From contig NZ_QBBX01000002.1 of the NCBI RefSeq assembly GCF_003073175.1, positions 254,786 to 299,603 of the forward strand: a DNA stretch of 44,818 bases, in the 5' to 3' direction. Each line of letters opens with the position of its first letter. The first letter of the stretch is position 1. Positions 34,779 through 44,818 of this stretch are shown here, piece by piece. Under the pieces are notes generated by a model, which ran no database searches, was not told the DNA's origin, and saw nothing but the letters and a program-made list of their open reading frames with translations. Position numbers and translations under genes: made by a program. This DNA is from Peribacillus acanthi. GTDB taxonomy: Bacteria > Bacillota > Bacilli > Bacillales > DSM-1321.

Positions 34779-36611
34779 TTACATCACTCGTTTAAACATC
34801 TTTTCCATTTCGTACGTTGTAAAATGTACGATGATAGGTCTACCGTGTGGACATGTAAATGGATCACTACAAGCTCTTAAATCATCCAATAGCACTTGTA
34901 TTTCTTGTTTCGTTAAATAATGATTCGCTTTAATCGAAGCTTTACAACTCATCAGAATTGCTGCCTCTTCTCGAAGTTTTTTCACATCTACTTTTTTCAT
35001 TTGAAGAAGTTGTTGAATCATTTCTTCGATTATTTCTTGTTCGATTCCGTTAGGGAACCATTGTGGATGTGATCGGACTAGATAAGCATTGTTCCCGAAC
35101 TCCTCTAAAAACACACCAACTTTTTCCAACTCATGAGTATATTCATTAATTTTAATGACTTCATCGCTTGAATAATATAATGTCATTGGGACGAGTAATT
35201 CCTGGAGATTATTTTCCACTTTACCGACTTTTTCTTTAAAATATTCGTACTTCAAGCGTTCTTGGGCAGCATGCTGATCTATGATATATAGGCCATTTTC
35301 ATTCTGTGCCATAATATACGTCCCATGCATCTGACCGATATAATATAAAGGTGGAATCCTTGAACATGTCTTTGTGTCTTCCACTTGAGAATTAATTACT
35401 TCACCATCTTGTGATATAGACTGTTCAACTAATTCATCCATTTCAGTACATTCTTCAAATACAGTAGTTTCAAAACGTTTTTCCACTTTTGGTACGTATT
35501 CTTTTTGAATGGCTGAATCCATCACTACGGCTGATACAGGCTCCACCCTTGATAAATCAAAACTAGGTTGTTCCGAAACAGGGTTGATTACCTTCTCAAT
35601 CACAGTCCTTTGAGAAGGAATAAGGGATTGCTTGGAAAATGCTTCTTTTATTATAGATGTGACAAGACCATTCAATTCAGTTTCTTTACTTAGTCTAACT
35701 TCCATTTTAGAAGGATGGACATTGACATCTACTAATATAGGGTCCATTGAAATACTTATTAATCCAATAGGGAATCTTCCAATTGGAAGTAGCGTATGAT
35801 ACCCTTCTAAAACTGCTTTAGTTAGAGCAAAGTTTTTAATAAATCTTCCATTAATCATAATTGATAGGTAATTTCTTGTTGCGCGTGTAACTTCTGGGAG
35901 TGAAATATACCCTTCAACAGTAAAATCAAGGCTAGTTCCTTCGATTCTAACCATTTTCTTTGCCACGGCCATCCCGTATATTGCAGACATCACTTGCCTT
36001 ACGTCTCCATTACCATTTGTGTGGAGCAATACTTTATCGTGATGAATAAGTTTGAATGAGATTTCGGGATGTGACAAAGCCAATCTATTCATAGTATCAC
36101 TAATATTCCCAAGCTCGGTATGAACTGTTTTTACATATTTGAGCCTTGCTGGAGTATTATAAAACAAATCGGAAACCGTTATATCTGTTCCCTTCCTCGC
36201 CGTTGTCTTTCCATGATGAAGCACTTTTCCACCTTCTATTTGAAGATGTACACCTGCTGAGCTTCCAGTACTTGTTTTAATATCAATACAGGATACCGAC
36301 GCTATACTTGGCAAGGCTTCGCCACGAAAACCCAGGGTTCGAATTCGGAAGAGGTCATTTTCGTCCTTGATTTTACTTGTAGCATGGCGATCGAATGCCT
36401 TTAAGACATCATCATCCTCGATACCCTCCCCATTGTCTACTATCCTGATGCTTTGCAGTCCCGCTTCTTGGATAAAAACCTCTATAATCGTACTTTTAGC
36501 ATCAATGCAATTTTCTACAAGTTCTTTTACAACGGATGCTGGGCGTTCTACAACCTCTCCAGCTGCAATTTTATTAGATAATGAATCATCGAGTTGAATG
36601 ATTTTCCCCAA
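34779..36611 (-). CDS. mutL: DNA mismatch repair protein MutL
   Basis: A 610-aa GHKL ATPase and latent endonuclease of mismatch repair. The N-terminal domain has [18 protein letters not shown] and [10 protein letters not shown]. The C-terminal domain has the endonuclease motif [24 protein letters not shown] and the zinc motif CPHGRP, so this is a nicking MutL as expected where MutH is absent. The middle linker is variable and acidic. It starts 22 bp after mutS; Shine-Dalgarno GGGGG precedes its ATG. Confidence 0.97.
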   Translation of the reverse strand: MGKIIQLDDSLSNKIAAGEVVERPASVVKELVENCIDAKSTIIEVFIQEAGLQSIRIVDNGEGIEDDDVLKAFDRHATSKIKDENDLFRIRTLGFRGEALPSIASVSCIDIKTSTGSSAGVHLQIEGGKVLHHGKTTARKGTDITVSDLFYNTPARLKYVKTVHTELGNISDTMNRLALSHPEISFKLIHHDKVLLHTNGNGDVRQVMSAIYGMAVAKKMVRIEGTSLDFTVEGYISLPEVTRATRNYLSIMINGRFIKNFALTKAVLEGYHTLLPIGRFPIGLISISMDPILVDVNVHPSKMEVRLSKETELNGLVTSIIKEAFSKQSLIPSQRTVIEKVINPVSEQPSFDLSRVEPVSAVVMDSAIQKEYVPKVEKRFETTVFEECTEMDELVEQSISQDGEVINSQVEDTKTCSRIPPLYYIGQMHGTYIMAQNENGLYIIDQHAAQERLKYEYFKEKVGKVENNLQELLVPMTLYYSSDEVIKINEYTHELEKVGVFLEEFGNNAYLVRSHPQWFPNGIEQEIIEEMIQQLLQMKKVDVKKLREEAAILMSCKASIKANHYLTKQEIQVLLDDLRACSDPFTCPHGRPIIVHFTTYEMEKMFKRVM

Positions 36612-36633
36612 ATTTTCACCCCCTGCTTTCAGG

Positions 36634-39234
36634 TCATCTAGATTTAAGTTCCTTTTGAATTTTATATAGTGTATTCATCGCATCCATTGGTGTCATTTCT
36701 ACAATATTGAGCTTTATTAATTCTTGAAGGATTTTCTTTTCATGCTTCGTTTCATTTCCTTGTATCTTTTCTTGGTCAAAGAAAGATAATTGAGATTGAT
36801 CTTCCTTCGTGATTGAATTGCTTTCTATTGCAGGAATGTTAGGTTTCTCTTTACCTTCTGATTGCTCTAGTTGGATTAAAATTTCCTTTGCTCTAATAAT
36901 CAATGAATCTGGTAGTTCCGCGAGTTGAGCTACATGAATTCCATAACTTTGATCCGCCGGACCGTCTTTTATCTTATGAAGAAAAACCACGGTACCGTTT
37001 TGTTCCACTGCACTAACGTGAATGTTATGAACTCTTTCCAATTTAATTTCTAAATCCGTCAACTCATGGTAATGAGTTGAGAATAAAGTTTTTGCTCCAA
37101 TATTTTGATGGATGTATTCAATGATGGCTTGTGCAAGTGCCATACCATCATATGTTGAGGTTCCTCTTCCAATTTCATCAAAAAGAATTAAACTATCCTT
37201 CGTTGCATGAATAATTGCATTTTTTGCTTCCAACATTTCAACCATGAACGTGCTTTGTCCAGCAATCAAATCATCAGCTGCTCCTATCCGCGTAAAAATT
37301 TGATCAAACACTGGAAGAACCGCTCTAGTTGCAGGTACAAAACAACCTGACTGAGCCAAAATCGCAGTTAAAGCTACTTGTCTCATAAATGTACTTTTTC
37401 CAGACATATTAGGACCTGTAATCAGAAGTATGTCGCGTTCACTGTCCATATAACAATCGTTAGGTACATACTCTTGTGATTTCATGACTTTTTCCACAAC
37501 AGGGTGTCTGCCCTCTTCAATAAAAATGGTCCGGTCATCTGTAAAAGTTGGTTTAACATACTTCCTCGTCTCACTAATAGTTGCAAAACATTGTAGTACG
37601 TCAATTTCACTAATTGTACGTGCTAACCTTTGAAGTCTAGGGATATAGCCTTTAACCTCTTCTCTTATAGTTAAAAATAATTGATATTCTAAATCCACTA
37701 TTTTCTCTTCCGCTTGAAGGATTAACGTTTCCTTTTCCTTCAGTTCAGGTGTGATAAATCTTTCGGCATTGCTCAAGGTTTGCTTTCTTTCATAGCGACC
37801 TTCCTCAAGATTACCTAAATTCGCTCTAGTAATCTCAATATAATAACCAAAAATACGGTTATATCCTATTTTCAATGATTTAATCCCAGTACGTTCACGT
37901 TCCTGCTGTTCCAGTGCAGCTATCCAGGTTTTTCCGTTTCGACTAGCATCACGGTATTGATCGAGCTCCTTATTGAAGCCATCTCTAATAATGCTTCCGT
38001 CCTTTATAGATAATGGAGGATTGTCCACAATAGCATTTTCTAATAAGTCTGTAAGCTCTACACATGGATCAATCACTTCTACCAATTCTGAAACATTAGG
38101 ATTATCATACAGCCTTAAATTCTCAATTAAATAAGGGACTTGTAATAAAGATTTTTTCAATTGCATCAAATCTCTGGCATTCACATTTCCGAATGCGACT
38201 CTTCCTGCAAGCCTTTCTAAGTCATAAACATTTTGTAATGCTTCTCTTAAATCTTGACGCTCAAAGTAATGTGCTATCAAGCTTTCAACGATGGATTGTC
38301 GTCTCTCAATTTCACGGAGATTAACAAGTGGCTTGTCCATCCAACTTTTTAGCATTCTCCCTCCCATGGCTGTTTTTGTTTCATCTAATAACCACAGTAA
38401 TGAGCCTTTCCTGCCTTTTGTACGTATTGTTTCTGTTATTTCTAGGTTTCTTTTCGAATGATAATCTATTTTTAAGAATTGATTAGATTCATAAGTTGTA
38501 GCCTCTTGTAGGTGATCTAAGCTCCTATTTTGTGTTTTAAAGAGGTAATTTAGAAGCCTACTCATTGTCCTAATTAGTGAGTCATCGTGTATCTTAGATA
38601 AAATAGGAGAAAAACGATCCATCACATTATCGTTATTCTCTATACTTATGACCATTGAGAACCTCTCTTTTAATTCAGTAATAAATGAATCTGGAAGGTT
38701 GTCACCGACTACCACTTCCTTAGCACCGATCGACGCCAATTCATTGACTACTTCATTAAAACCACCAGTGAGAGCTGTTACTTTATTCTCGCCAGTCGAT
38801 AAATCATTATAGGCTAATCCGATTGAACCATTATCAAAAAGTGAAATGGAGGCGATAAAATTGTTTTCTTTATCCTCAATTCCTTTTCCTTGCATGATAG
38901 TCCCTGGTGTTATTAATTGGACGACTTCTCGCTTTACGACCCCTTTAGTTTGCTTAGGATCTTCCACTTGTTCACAGATCGCAACCTTATATCCACGTTC
39001 AATTAATGTCTCTATATAGCCTGCAGCTGAATGGTAAGGTACCCCGCACATCGGGATACGGTCGACACCACCACCATCACGGCTTGTTAATGTTATTTCT
39101 AATTCTTGTGAAGCTTTAAGTGCATCATCAAAGAACATTTCATAAAAATCACCTAATCGAAAAAATAAAAAGGCATCTTGATAGTCTGCCTTAATCGTTA
39201 AATATTGCTGTATCATAGGCGTATAAGTTGCCAT
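36634..39234 (-). CDS. mutS: DNA mismatch repair protein MutS
   Basis: An 866-aa mismatch-recognition ATPase. The N-terminal mismatch-wedge motif [15 protein letters not shown] (Phe-Tyr-Glu) is near residue 27. The ATPase has Walker [14 protein letters not shown], Walker [16 protein letters not shown] and [13 protein letters not shown]-terminal clamp/tetramer tail ends in [13 protein letters not shown]. Normal length. It is followed by mutL. Confidence 0.97.
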   Translation of the reverse strand: MATYTPMIQQYLTIKADYQDAFLFFRLGDFYEMFFDDALKASQELEITLTSRDGGGVDRIPMCGVPYHSAAGYIETLIERGYKVAICEQVEDPKQTKGVVKREVVQLITPGTIMQGKGIEDKENNFIASISLFDNGSIGLAYNDLSTGENKVTALTGGFNEVVNELASIGAKEVVVGDNLPDSFITELKERFSMVISIENNDNVMDRFSPILSKIHDDSLIRTMSRLLNYLFKTQNRSLDHLQEATTYESNQFLKIDYHSKRNLEITETIRTKGRKGSLLWLLDETKTAMGGRMLKSWMDKPLVNLREIERRQSIVESLIAHYFERQDLREALQNVYDLERLAGRVAFGNVNARDLMQLKKSLLQVPYLIENLRLYDNPNVSELVEVIDPCVELTDLLENAIVDNPPLSIKDGSIIRDGFNKELDQYRDASRNGKTWIAALEQQERERTGIKSLKIGYNRIFGYYIEITRANLGNLEEGRYERKQTLSNAERFITPELKEKETLILQAEEKIVDLEYQLFLTIREEVKGYIPRLQRLARTISEIDVLQCFATISETRKYVKPTFTDDRTIFIEEGRHPVVEKVMKSQEYVPNDCYMDSERDILLITGPNMSGKSTFMRQVALTAILAQSGCFVPATRAVLPVFDQIFTRIGAADDLIAGQSTFMVEMLEAKNAIIHATKDSLILFDEIGRGTSTYDGMALAQAIIEYIHQNIGAKTLFSTHYHELTDLEIKLERVHNIHVSAVEQNGTVVFLHKIKDGPADQSYGIHVAQLAELPDSLIIRAKEILIQLEQSEGKEKPNIPAIESNSITKEDQSQLSFFDQEKIQGNETKHEKKILQELIKLNIVEMTPMDAMNTLYKIQKELKSR

Positions 39235-39333
39235 AAATTCAAACCTTTCAATACAAAATTCATATCCTGTCCATTATAACATAGTACCGATTTTCTAAAC
39301 AGGTAAGCAAATATTCCAGTAAATAATAGAATA

Positions 39334-39363
39334 GAAAAAAACTAGGAAGAATAATTCCTAGTC
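39334..39363 (-). terminator. Terminator of cotE
   Basis: On the minus strand ACTAGGAA / TTCCTAGT with a 6-nt loop, then TTTTTTTC. It separates cotE from mutS. Confidence 0.85.
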
Positions 39364-39376
39364 TTTAATGGCACTT

Positions 39377-39919
39377 TTATTCATCTTCACATTCCACAAT
39401 AAAATCAGGATTAATATCTTCAAATTCTTCGTCATCTAAATCGTTGAACCAATTATCGTCATCACAGCATCCATCTGGATTTACTGCTACACAGACTTTC
39501 GTTTCACCGATTACTTCTACGAAAAATTCTCTTTCTACCTGTACTTCAATCTTGCTGCCACATGTTGAAATACATGCTTCAATGCAGTTTGGCTGTTGTA
39601 CTACCTTCGCAATGATTTCTTGGTCATCAAATGCTTCTGGATCTCTATACTTCAGCTTTATTTCGTCTTTATAGTGGATTCTTTGAGATTTTACGGCTGT
39701 TTTAGTATTTTTATTGTAAGAATACCAAACGTTCACTTCATAACTGCCGCATACTTCAACTTTTTTACCGACCTTTTTTGCTGTGTAAGAGTGGTTTATA
39801 ATCCAACAACCAAGAATGCTGGAAGGATGATGATCCGTGGAAATGATATCAGTGGACTTTGTAAATTTACGTCCTTTTGCTACCACAGCCCGGGTGATTA
39901 TTTCTCTATAATATGACAT
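39377..39919 (-). CDS. cotE: Outer spore coat morphogenetic protein CotE
   Basis: A 180-aa protein that directs assembly of the outer spore coat. It begins [20 protein letters not shown] with the conserved [12 protein letters not shown] and [12 protein letters not shown], and ends in the acidic tail typical of CotE ([18 protein letters not shown]). Length matches B. subtilis CotE (181 aa). GAGGAGGG lies 9 nt before the ATG, and a sigma-K-like promoter is upstream. Confidence 0.96.
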   Translation of the reverse strand: MSYYREIITRAVVAKGRKFTKSTDIISTDHHPSSILGCWIINHSYTAKKVGKKVEVCGSYEVNVWYSYNKNTKTAVKSQRIHYKDEIKLKYRDPEAFDDQEIIAKVVQQPNCIEACISTCGSKIEVQVEREFFVEVIGETKVCVAVNPDGCCDDDNWFNDLDDEEFEDINPDFIVECEDE

Positions 39920-39951
39920 GTGAGCGAACCCTCCTCATTCAGTTTCAATTC

Positions 39952-39978
39952 ATCTTATGCGGTACAAATAACTAGTGT
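39952..39978 (-). promoter_or_regulatory. Sigma-K-like promoter of cotE
   Basis: On the minus strand AC (39977-39978), 17 nt, then CATAAGAT (39952-39959), fitting AC-N16/17-CATANNNT, about 35 nt before the ATG. A second CATAAAAT further upstream may belong to an earlier promoter, but its -35 is poor. Confidence 0.5.
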
Positions 39979-40169
39979 GATAAGAATTTGTGCACTTAAA
40001 AGGAATAGAAAAGTATTTATGTAAACATTTTATGCATATAGCCTGGGCATAGTGCTTAAAAATCAAAAGTACTCTTTACATTCCGTTGAAAAATATTAAT
40101 CGATGAATGAATGTAGAGAGTTTCAAGGCTGTAACCCGATTTATACAAGATCCGATCCGAAAGTAAAAT

Positions 40170-40198
40170 AAAAAAAACCTTACCCAAGGGCAAGGTTT
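40170..40198 (-). terminator. Terminator of miaB-ricA
   Basis: On the minus strand AAACCTTGCCC-tt-GGGTAAGGTTT (one G-U), then TTTTATTTT. Confidence 0.85.
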
Positions 40199-40208
40199 TT
40201 TATGAATA

Positions 40209-40637
40209 TTAAGAACAGCTGCTTCCACCAGCGTTAACTTTGGAACCCGTTTCTCCACGAAGAACGTCTCCTCCAGTGGATTCAATGATTAAATCAGTTA
40301 CTTTGTTAGACACAGCAGATGCTACCATTTGAAGAATATCGTTAACATCAATTTGCGTTTGCTTAAATTCTTGGACAATCGGAATATTGTTTAATTCTTC
40401 TTCAAGAGCTTCAATTTTTTGTTGCACTTGTCCATAAGCCTTCTCTTTACCATAGTGTTCAAAATTGATGGCTTGTTTTTGAAGACTCTTCATACTTGCG
40501 ATCATTTCCCGAATTTTTTGATTTTGATTGATTTGTGCTTCTGCACGTTTAAAGAAATCTACTTCTTCCGTCTCAGCAATCATTGCTGCAAGTTCTTCCG
40601 CTTTTTTTAATAAATCATCTTTTGTATATTTTGCCAT
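40209..40637 (-). CDS. ricA: RicA (YmcA), RicAFT complex subunit
   Basis: A 142-aa all-helical protein of the YlbF/YmcA family. With RicF and RicT it forms an Fe-S complex that helps RNase Y process mRNA and promotes competence, biofilm formation and sporulation. Motifs: ETEEVDFFKRAEAQINQN near residue 22 and the C-terminal TGGDVLRGETGSKV with terminal Cys-Ser, where B. subtilis RicA ends in CSL. It starts 1 bp after the miaB stop, so the two are co-transcribed. Confidence 0.95.
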   Translation of the reverse strand: MAKYTKDDLLKKAEELAAMIAETEEVDFFKRAEAQINQNQKIREMIASMKSLQKQAINFEHYGKEKAYGQVQQKIEALEEELNNIPIVQEFKQTQIDVNDILQMVASAVSNKVTDLIIESTGGDVLRGETGSKVNAGGSSCS

Positions 40638-40638
40638 G

Positions 40639-42177
40639 TTAGTTCACCTCTACAGTTTCTTCAACCAATTCTCCGTTTAATGACCAAGTTTTTGCGTTTG
40701 TAATCTTTACCTTCACTAATTTACCAATCGCTGTTTTAGGTCCGACAAAGTTTACCAGCTTACTTTTTCTTGTATATCCTGCAAGGACATCCGGGTTATT
40801 TTTACTTTCCCCTTCAACCAATACTTCAACGATTTGTCCTTCATGCTCCTTCATTTTTAGGGCAGATAATTCATTAACAACTGCATTAAGACGCTGAAGG
40901 CGCTCTTTTTTTACTTCCATTGGTACATTGTCTATCATGTTTGCTGCTGGTGTACCTTCACGTGGTGAGTAAATAAATGTAAAAGCAGCATCAAAGCCTA
41001 CTTCACGATATAAAGATATCGTCTCTTCGAATTGTTCTTCCGTTTCATTCGGGAAACCTACAATGATATCTGTAGTCAAAGCAACATTCGGAATTGCTGC
41101 TTTTATCTTTTGTACGAGCTCTAAGTATCGTTCACGACTGTATTTACGTGCCATGATTTTTAATGTTTCACTGCTACCAGACTGTACTGGCAAGTGAATA
41201 TGTTCGACTAAATTTCCACCTTTTGCAAGGACCTCAATTAAATGATCGTCAAAATCTCTAGGATGGCTTGTAGTGAATCGAATTCTAGGAATATCAATTT
41301 TTCTAATTTCATCCATTAAATCACCAAGACCGTATTTCATGTCAGAGAAGTCTTTTCCATAAGCATTCACGTTTTGACCTAATAACGTTATTTCTTGGTA
41401 TCCTTGAGCTGCCAACTGCCTAACCTCTTGAATTATTTCTTCAGGTCGACGACTTCTTTCCTTGCCTCGGGTATAAGGGACAATGCAATACGTACAGAAT
41501 TTATCACAACCATACATAATGTTTACCCAACCCTTAATATTACCTCGTCTAACTTTAGGAAGGTTCTCAATGACATCTCCCTCTTTTGACCATACTTCTA
41601 CGACCATCTCTTTAGAGAGGTAGGCTTCATTTAAGATATTGGGCAAACGATGAATATTGTGTGTTCCAAAAATCATGTCTACAAATGGATGTTTCGTCAA
41701 AATCCGATTTACAACCGATTCCTCTTGAGACATACATCCACATACACCTAATAGCAAATCAGGTCTGTTTTTCTTTAAGGTTTTTAGATGTCCAAGTTCA
41801 CCGAACACTTTGTTTTCTGCATTTTCTCGAATGGCACATGTATTAAGTAAAATAACATTAGCATCTTCAACACTTTCTGCCACTTCATACCCAAGGGCCA
41901 TAAAAATTCCAGCCATTACTTCCGTATCATGTTCATTCATTTGACAGCCATAGGTGCGGATAAAAAACTTTCTTCCATTCCCCATGCCCTGGAACTCTAC
42001 TGGAATTGCAAAATCATTTTCGTATTTTACTTCTTCTTTTCCACGTTTTTTTGCATCTTGTAAAGAAGGTGCAACGTAGACTTTTTCAAAGTATTTACTG
42101 AAATCTTTTTCAGATTTTTGATTTGATGAATTTATAGTTTGAGCCTGTTGGCTTTCTAAACGTTGCTTTTCGTTCAT
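40639..42177 (-). CDS. miaB: tRNA methylthiotransferase MiaB
   Basis: A 512-aa radical-SAM methylthiotransferase that turns i6A37 into ms2i6A37 in tRNA. The N-terminal cluster cysteines are in TYGCQMN, NTCAIRE and CGCMSQ; the radical-SAM motif is CDKFCTYC (CxxxCxxC); a TRAM domain closes the protein. It has the Gram-positive N-terminal extension of about 65 residues. GGAAGGGG lies 8 nt before the ATG. It acts after MiaA, encoded in the same region. Confidence 0.97.
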   Translation of the reverse strand: MNEKQRLESQQAQTINSSNQKSEKDFSKYFEKVYVAPSLQDAKKRGKEEVKYENDFAIPVEFQGMGNGRKFFIRTYGCQMNEHDTEVMAGIFMALGYEVAESVEDANVILLNTCAIRENAENKVFGELGHLKTLKKNRPDLLLGVCGCMSQEESVVNRILTKHPFVDMIFGTHNIHRLPNILNEAYLSKEMVVEVWSKEGDVIENLPKVRRGNIKGWVNIMYGCDKFCTYCIVPYTRGKERSRRPEEIIQEVRQLAAQGYQEITLLGQNVNAYGKDFSDMKYGLGDLMDEIRKIDIPRIRFTTSHPRDFDDHLIEVLAKGGNLVEHIHLPVQSGSSETLKIMARKYSRERYLELVQKIKAAIPNVALTTDIIVGFPNETEEQFEETISLYREVGFDAAFTFIYSPREGTPAANMIDNVPMEVKKERLQRLNAVVNELSALKMKEHEGQIVEVLVEGESKNNPDVLAGYTRKSKLVNFVGPKTAIGKLVKVKITNAKTWSLNGELVEETVEVN

Positions 42178-42403
42178 TCATATACCCCTTCCTGCAACGG
42201 ACATTACGAATTCAAGATTTATCTGTTACTCTATTTAACTTCTGTGAATAAAATACGTACACATTACAATAGTATAAAGCTTTTAGTAACAAGAAACAAT
42301 AGAACCGCCTCTATGATAGTAATTGTTAGAAATTGTTCACACATCGTTTTTTTCATAATTTAGTTTAACACACATTCTATTAATAATTAGGTTTTTACCT
42401 CGC

Positions 42404-42429
42404 ACGCTTGTCCCGCAGTTACATATGAT
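42404..42429 (+). promoter_or_regulatory. Sigma-K-like promoter before the Cys/Arg-rich small gene
   Basis: AC (42404-42405), 16 nt, then CATATGAT (42422-42429), a match to AC-N16/17-CATANNNT. It lies 38 nt before the ATG. This suggests late mother-cell expression. Confidence 0.55.
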
Positions 42430-42467
42430 GTTGTGTAGTTAAATAAGAACAAAAAGGAGTGAATGAA

Positions 42468-42755
42468 ATGGGATGCTGCCGTAACAATGGAAACGGGAAC
42501 AACGTATTAGGAGTTTCTGATAGATGCTGGAGAAACAGTGATAATGGCGATGTATTAGGCGTTACTGACAGAGACAGAAACAGAGATGTTGTCCTTGATG
42601 CTAGAATTTCAATCAACAGAAACGATTTCTGCCGCGCTGTTAATCGTTGCGTACGTGAGGATTTAGTCGCTGGTGCTCGTGATGACAGAAGAGATGACAG
42701 AAGAGACGACAGAAGAGATGACAGACGCCGCAGATGCTGCTGGAGCTGGATCTAA
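42468..42755 (+). CDS. Cys/Asn/Arg/Asp-rich small protein, candidate spore coat protein
   Basis: A 95-aa low-complexity protein of unrecognised family. It starts MGCCRNNGNGNN, has two similar blocks (NVLGVSDRCW and DVLGVTDRDR), then RISINRNDFCRAVNRCVRED, then four DDRR units and a C-terminal RCCWSWI. Cys pairs at both ends, Asn-rich and charge-repeat composition resemble spore coat proteins. AAGGAG lies about 9 nt before ATG 42468; ATG 42459 is the alternative. A sigma-K-like promoter precedes it and a terminator follows. It is transcribed against its neighbours, between miaB and korB and close to cotE. The coat role is inference. Confidence 0.7.
   Translation: MGCCRNNGNGNNVLGVSDRCWRNSDNGDVLGVTDRDRNRDVVLDARISINRNDFCRAVNRCVREDLVAGARDDRRDDRRDDRRDDRRRRCCWSWI
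42681..42728 (+). repeat. Four 12-bp tandem repeats coding for DDRR
   Basis: GATGACAGAAGA repeated four times with few changes (42681, 42693, 42705, 42717) inside the small gene. Such a tract can gain or lose units in frame. Confidence 0.85.
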
Positions 42756-42819
42756 TCGTCGAAAGTTCTGAAAGATAAACCGATAGCTGTAGAATAGATA
42801 TACTCTATAAATACAGCAA

Positions 42820-42852
42820 GAAACCCGTCAAACTTAGTCTGACGGGTTTTGG
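42820..42852. terminator. Bidirectional terminator, small coat-like gene / korB
   Basis: AAACCCGTCA / TGACGGGTTT with a 10-nt loop (42821-42850). Confidence 0.85.
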
Positions 42853-42854
42853 TT

Positions 42855-43721
42855 TTACATAAACTCAGCAACTAATTTATCAAAGCTTTCTTGTGAAAGA
42901 TCCAAGTTTGCTTCTGTTAAAGGTTGATCGCTGTATCCATGAATTAGTTCTTGATAGGATTTTTGGTCTTGATTTTGATAGATGATACCAGTGACAAGGC
43001 TATTGTACTTCATTAGTGTTTGCATAGCTTGTTCGCGGTTTGAAGAATCATATCCTTCTACATCACTTAGTTTTGTAAGGTTTTCCTTAAACCAGTCATA
43101 CGTATTAACCTTGTTGTATGTAACACATGGGCTATATACATTGATTAATGAGAAGCCTTTATGATTTAATCCAGCTTCAATGATGGCTGTTAAATCCTTC
43201 AAATCTGTTGAAAAGCTTTGTGCCACGAATGTAGCTCCTGCAGAAAGAGCCAATTCCATTGGAGAAATAGCTTGTTCTACAGAACCTTGAGGAGTCGATT
43301 TAGTTTTAAAACCAGCAGCAGAACGAGGGGATGTTTGTCCCTTAGTTAAACCATAGATTTGATTATCCATTACAATGTAAGTGACATCAATATTTCTGCG
43401 AATCGCATGGATGGTATGACCCATACCGATTGCGAAACCATCACCATCTCCACCAGATGCAATGACCGTCAAGTCACGATTAGCCATTTTCACACCTTGT
43501 GCGATTGGAAGTGAGCGTCCGTGAATTCCATGGAAACCATATGACTTAATGTAACCAGAAATACGTCCGGAGCAACCAATCCCTGAAATAACCGCTAAGT
43601 TTTCAGGCGTTAAACCTACATTAGCAGCTGCTCTTTGAATGGCTGCTTGTACTGAAAAGTCTCCGCATCCAGGACACCAATTTGGTTTTACATTATTGCG
43701 AAAATCTTTAAACGTAGCCAT
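42855..43721 (-). CDS. korB: 2-oxoacid:ferredoxin oxidoreductase, beta subunit
   Basis: A 288-aa thiamine-diphosphate subunit that oxidises a 2-oxoacid, probably 2-oxoglutarate, to an acyl-CoA and reduces ferredoxin. Motifs: the cluster-ligand segment WCPGCGDFSV near residue 14, GIGCSGRISGY near 46, and the ThDP/metal motif GGDGDGFAIG near 87 with MDNQIYGLTKGQ near 115. AAGGAG lies about 9 nt before ATG 43721; the frame to 43781 runs back into korA and is rejected. It starts 1 bp after the korA stop. Confidence 0.95.
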   Translation of the reverse strand: MATFKDFRNNVKPNWCPGCGDFSVQAAIQRAAANVGLTPENLAVISGIGCSGRISGYIKSYGFHGIHGRSLPIAQGVKMANRDLTVIASGGDGDGFAIGMGHTIHAIRRNIDVTYIVMDNQIYGLTKGQTSPRSAAGFKTKSTPQGSVEQAISPMELALSAGATFVAQSFSTDLKDLTAIIEAGLNHKGFSLINVYSPCVTYNKVNTYDWFKENLTKLSDVEGYDSSNREQAMQTLMKYNSLVTGIIYQNQDQKSYQELIHGYSDQPLTEANLDLSQESFDKLVAEFM

Positions 43722-43722
43722 C

Positions 43723-44818
43723 TTAGAACAACTCCTTGCATTGTGAATGAATTTCATGCGGCAAGAACGGGTTTCCGTCATATTTTAAGAGGCTCTTAAT
43801 TTTATTGACATGACCAACATTCATTTTCATGATATTGGCTAACTGCCCTGTCGCATTATTTTCAACCACTACCACTTTTTTAGCAGACGTCACTAATGGT
43901 AGGATTTCATTTGTAGGGAAAGGATGAATCAATCGTATATGAGCATGATTCACTTTTAGACCATCATTCTCTAATCGAGTCATTGCTTCTTCAATAGCAC
44001 CACGAGTGGAGTTAAAGCCCACGATTAATAGGTCAGCTTCTTCATGCTTTGCATCTTTATGCACTGGAGTATTGAAACGGATGTTTTCAATTTTCCTCAT
44101 ACGCTTATCCATTTGTGCAATACGATTAGCAGCGCTCTCAGACGGTTTTCCTGACTCATCATGTTCAACACCTGTCACGTGGTGGATTCCACCCTTCATG
44201 CCAGGGATTACACGTGGAGATACTCCATCTTCTGTTACTTCATAGCGTTTGAAATACTCATCAGTTTCAGGTAAATCACCTTTTACAAGCTTCCCTCTTC
44301 TGATTTCAACTCTTGAATTATCAAGTGGATTTACAGTTTGTTTTCCTAAAGACAGCTGTAGATCTGATAAGACAATTACTGGGCATTGATATTCTTCAGC
44401 TAGGTTAAACGCTTCAGTCGTATCATAGAAAGCCTCTTCTACAGTGCTTGGTGCCATAACTATCTTAGGTATTTCACCGTGTGTTCCATAAATCATAGCC
44501 ATCAAGTCAGATTGCTCTTGCTTTGTTGGTAAACCAGTAGAAGGACCACCACGTTGAGTATCTACGATTACGATTGGCGTTTCAGTAATACCAGCTAAGC
44601 CTATAGCTTCCATTTTCAATGAAAGACCTGGCCCAGCAGAAGCAGTCAGAGAACGAACACCCGCATAGTTTGCACCGATAGCCATAGTAACTGCTGCGAT
44701 TTCATCCTCAGTTTGGATTACTGTTCCACCAACTGGAGGGAGCTTTTTAATAAGATATTCCATAATTTCTGATGCAGGAGTAATTGGGTATGCAGCCATA
44801 AAACGGCATCCAGCTGCT
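43723..44818 (-). CDS. korA: 2-oxoacid:ferredoxin oxidoreductase, alpha subunit (5' end outside window)
   Basis: The alpha chain of the same enzyme. The frame stays open to the window edge: residues AAGCRF precede the MAAYPITPASEIMEYL core, so ATG 44799 is internal and the gene is cut. Further motifs: IQTEDEIAAV, TASAGPGLSLKMEAIG and DTQRGGPSTGLPTKQEQSDL. Bacillus KorA is a gamma-alpha fusion of nearly 600 aa, so the N-terminal gamma domain would lie outside. It is the upstream partner of korB in one operon. Confidence 0.95.
   Translation of the reverse strand, partial: AAGCRFMAAYPITPASEIMEYLIKKLPPVGGTVIQTEDEIAAVTMAIGANYAGVRSLTASAGPGLSLKMEAIGLAGITETPIVIVDTQRGGPSTGLPTKQEQSDLMAMIYGTHGEIPKIVMAPSTVEEAFYDTTEAFNLAEEYQCPVIVLSDLQLSLGKQTVNPLDNSRVEIRRGKLVKGDLPETDEYFKRYEVTEDGVSPRVIPGMKGGIHHVTGVEHDESGKPSESAANRIAQMDKRMRKIENIRFNTPVHKDAKHEEADLLIVGFNSTRGAIEEAMTRLENDGLKVNHAHIRLIHPFPTNEILPLVTSAKKVVVVENNATGQLANIMKMNVGHVNKIKSLLKYDGNPFLPHEIHSQCKELF

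Noticed and set aside
42681-42728. Short tandem repeats considered as a CRISPR array
   Set aside because: The units are 12 bp with no spacers and encode DDRR in frame within a gene.
43722-43781. Longer korB start
   Set aside because: The extension is the 3' end of korA in another frame; ATG 43721 has the Shine-Dalgarno sequence and gives the family N-terminus.

Overview
The window is chromosomal DNA of an endospore-forming, low-GC Bacillaceae species. The sporulation genes (spoVK, cotE, a Spo0E-like phosphatase, sirA), ricA, yneA/lexA, glnRA, hfq and the Bacillus-type gene order show this. The species is unusual among bacilli in having selenocysteine machinery: selD, selB and a tRNA-Sec (selC) all lie here. 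I cannot name the species from sequence alone.

Layout. 1-8007: the 3' part of selD (+), convergent with selB (-), then sbcC and sbcD (-) and the DUF2621 gene yneK. 8151-15356: an integrated mobile element of about 7.2 kb sitting inside the tRNA-Sec gene. A 43-bp direct repeat of the tRNA 5' half, up to the anticodon loop, bounds it. It carries a full-size tyrosine integrase next to the left end, then a leftward set: a small SHOCT-like membrane protein, a catalytic-domain-only tyrosine recombinase, a ribbon-helix-helix protein, a 29-residue hydrophobic peptide overlapping a PD-(D/E)XK nuclease-like gene, and a winged-helix protein that may be a replication initiator. About 2.3 kb of element DNA is non-coding and rich in short repeats and palindromes. 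15315-15411: the reconstituted tRNA-Sec, now behind element DNA. 15565-27232: the conserved yne block (ccdC, yneI, ccdA, ynzD, yneF, sirA, tkt, ynzC, yneB, yneA, lexA), with a BmrCD-like ABC exporter pair inserted. 27498-33464: glnA-glnR, ynbB, a TRIC-family channel, glutaredoxin, spoVK and hfq. 33588-42177: miaA, mutL, mutS, cotE, ricA and miaB. 42468-44818: an unrecognised Cys/Asn/Arg/Asp-rich small gene with a sigma-K-like promoter, then korB and partial korA.

How it works together. SelD makes selenophosphate, tRNA-Sec carries selenocysteine and SelB delivers it at UGA; selA is not in the window. LexA and YneA form a divergent SOS switch with three LexA boxes. GlnR sits behind a promoter carrying two GlnR/TnrA-type boxes. 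SirA, which blocks DnaA during sporulation, has a Spo0A box upstream. CotE and the small basic protein at 42468 both have sigma-K-like promoters.

The most interesting feature is the selC insertion. The native selC promoter (8106-8134) is now stranded in front of a tRNA half and reads into the integrase gene. The only complete tRNA-Sec depends on a promoter inside the element. Function calls come from recognised motifs, family lengths and synteny, without database searches. Start codons were moved from the longest frame where a Shine-Dalgarno sequence or family length favoured another.
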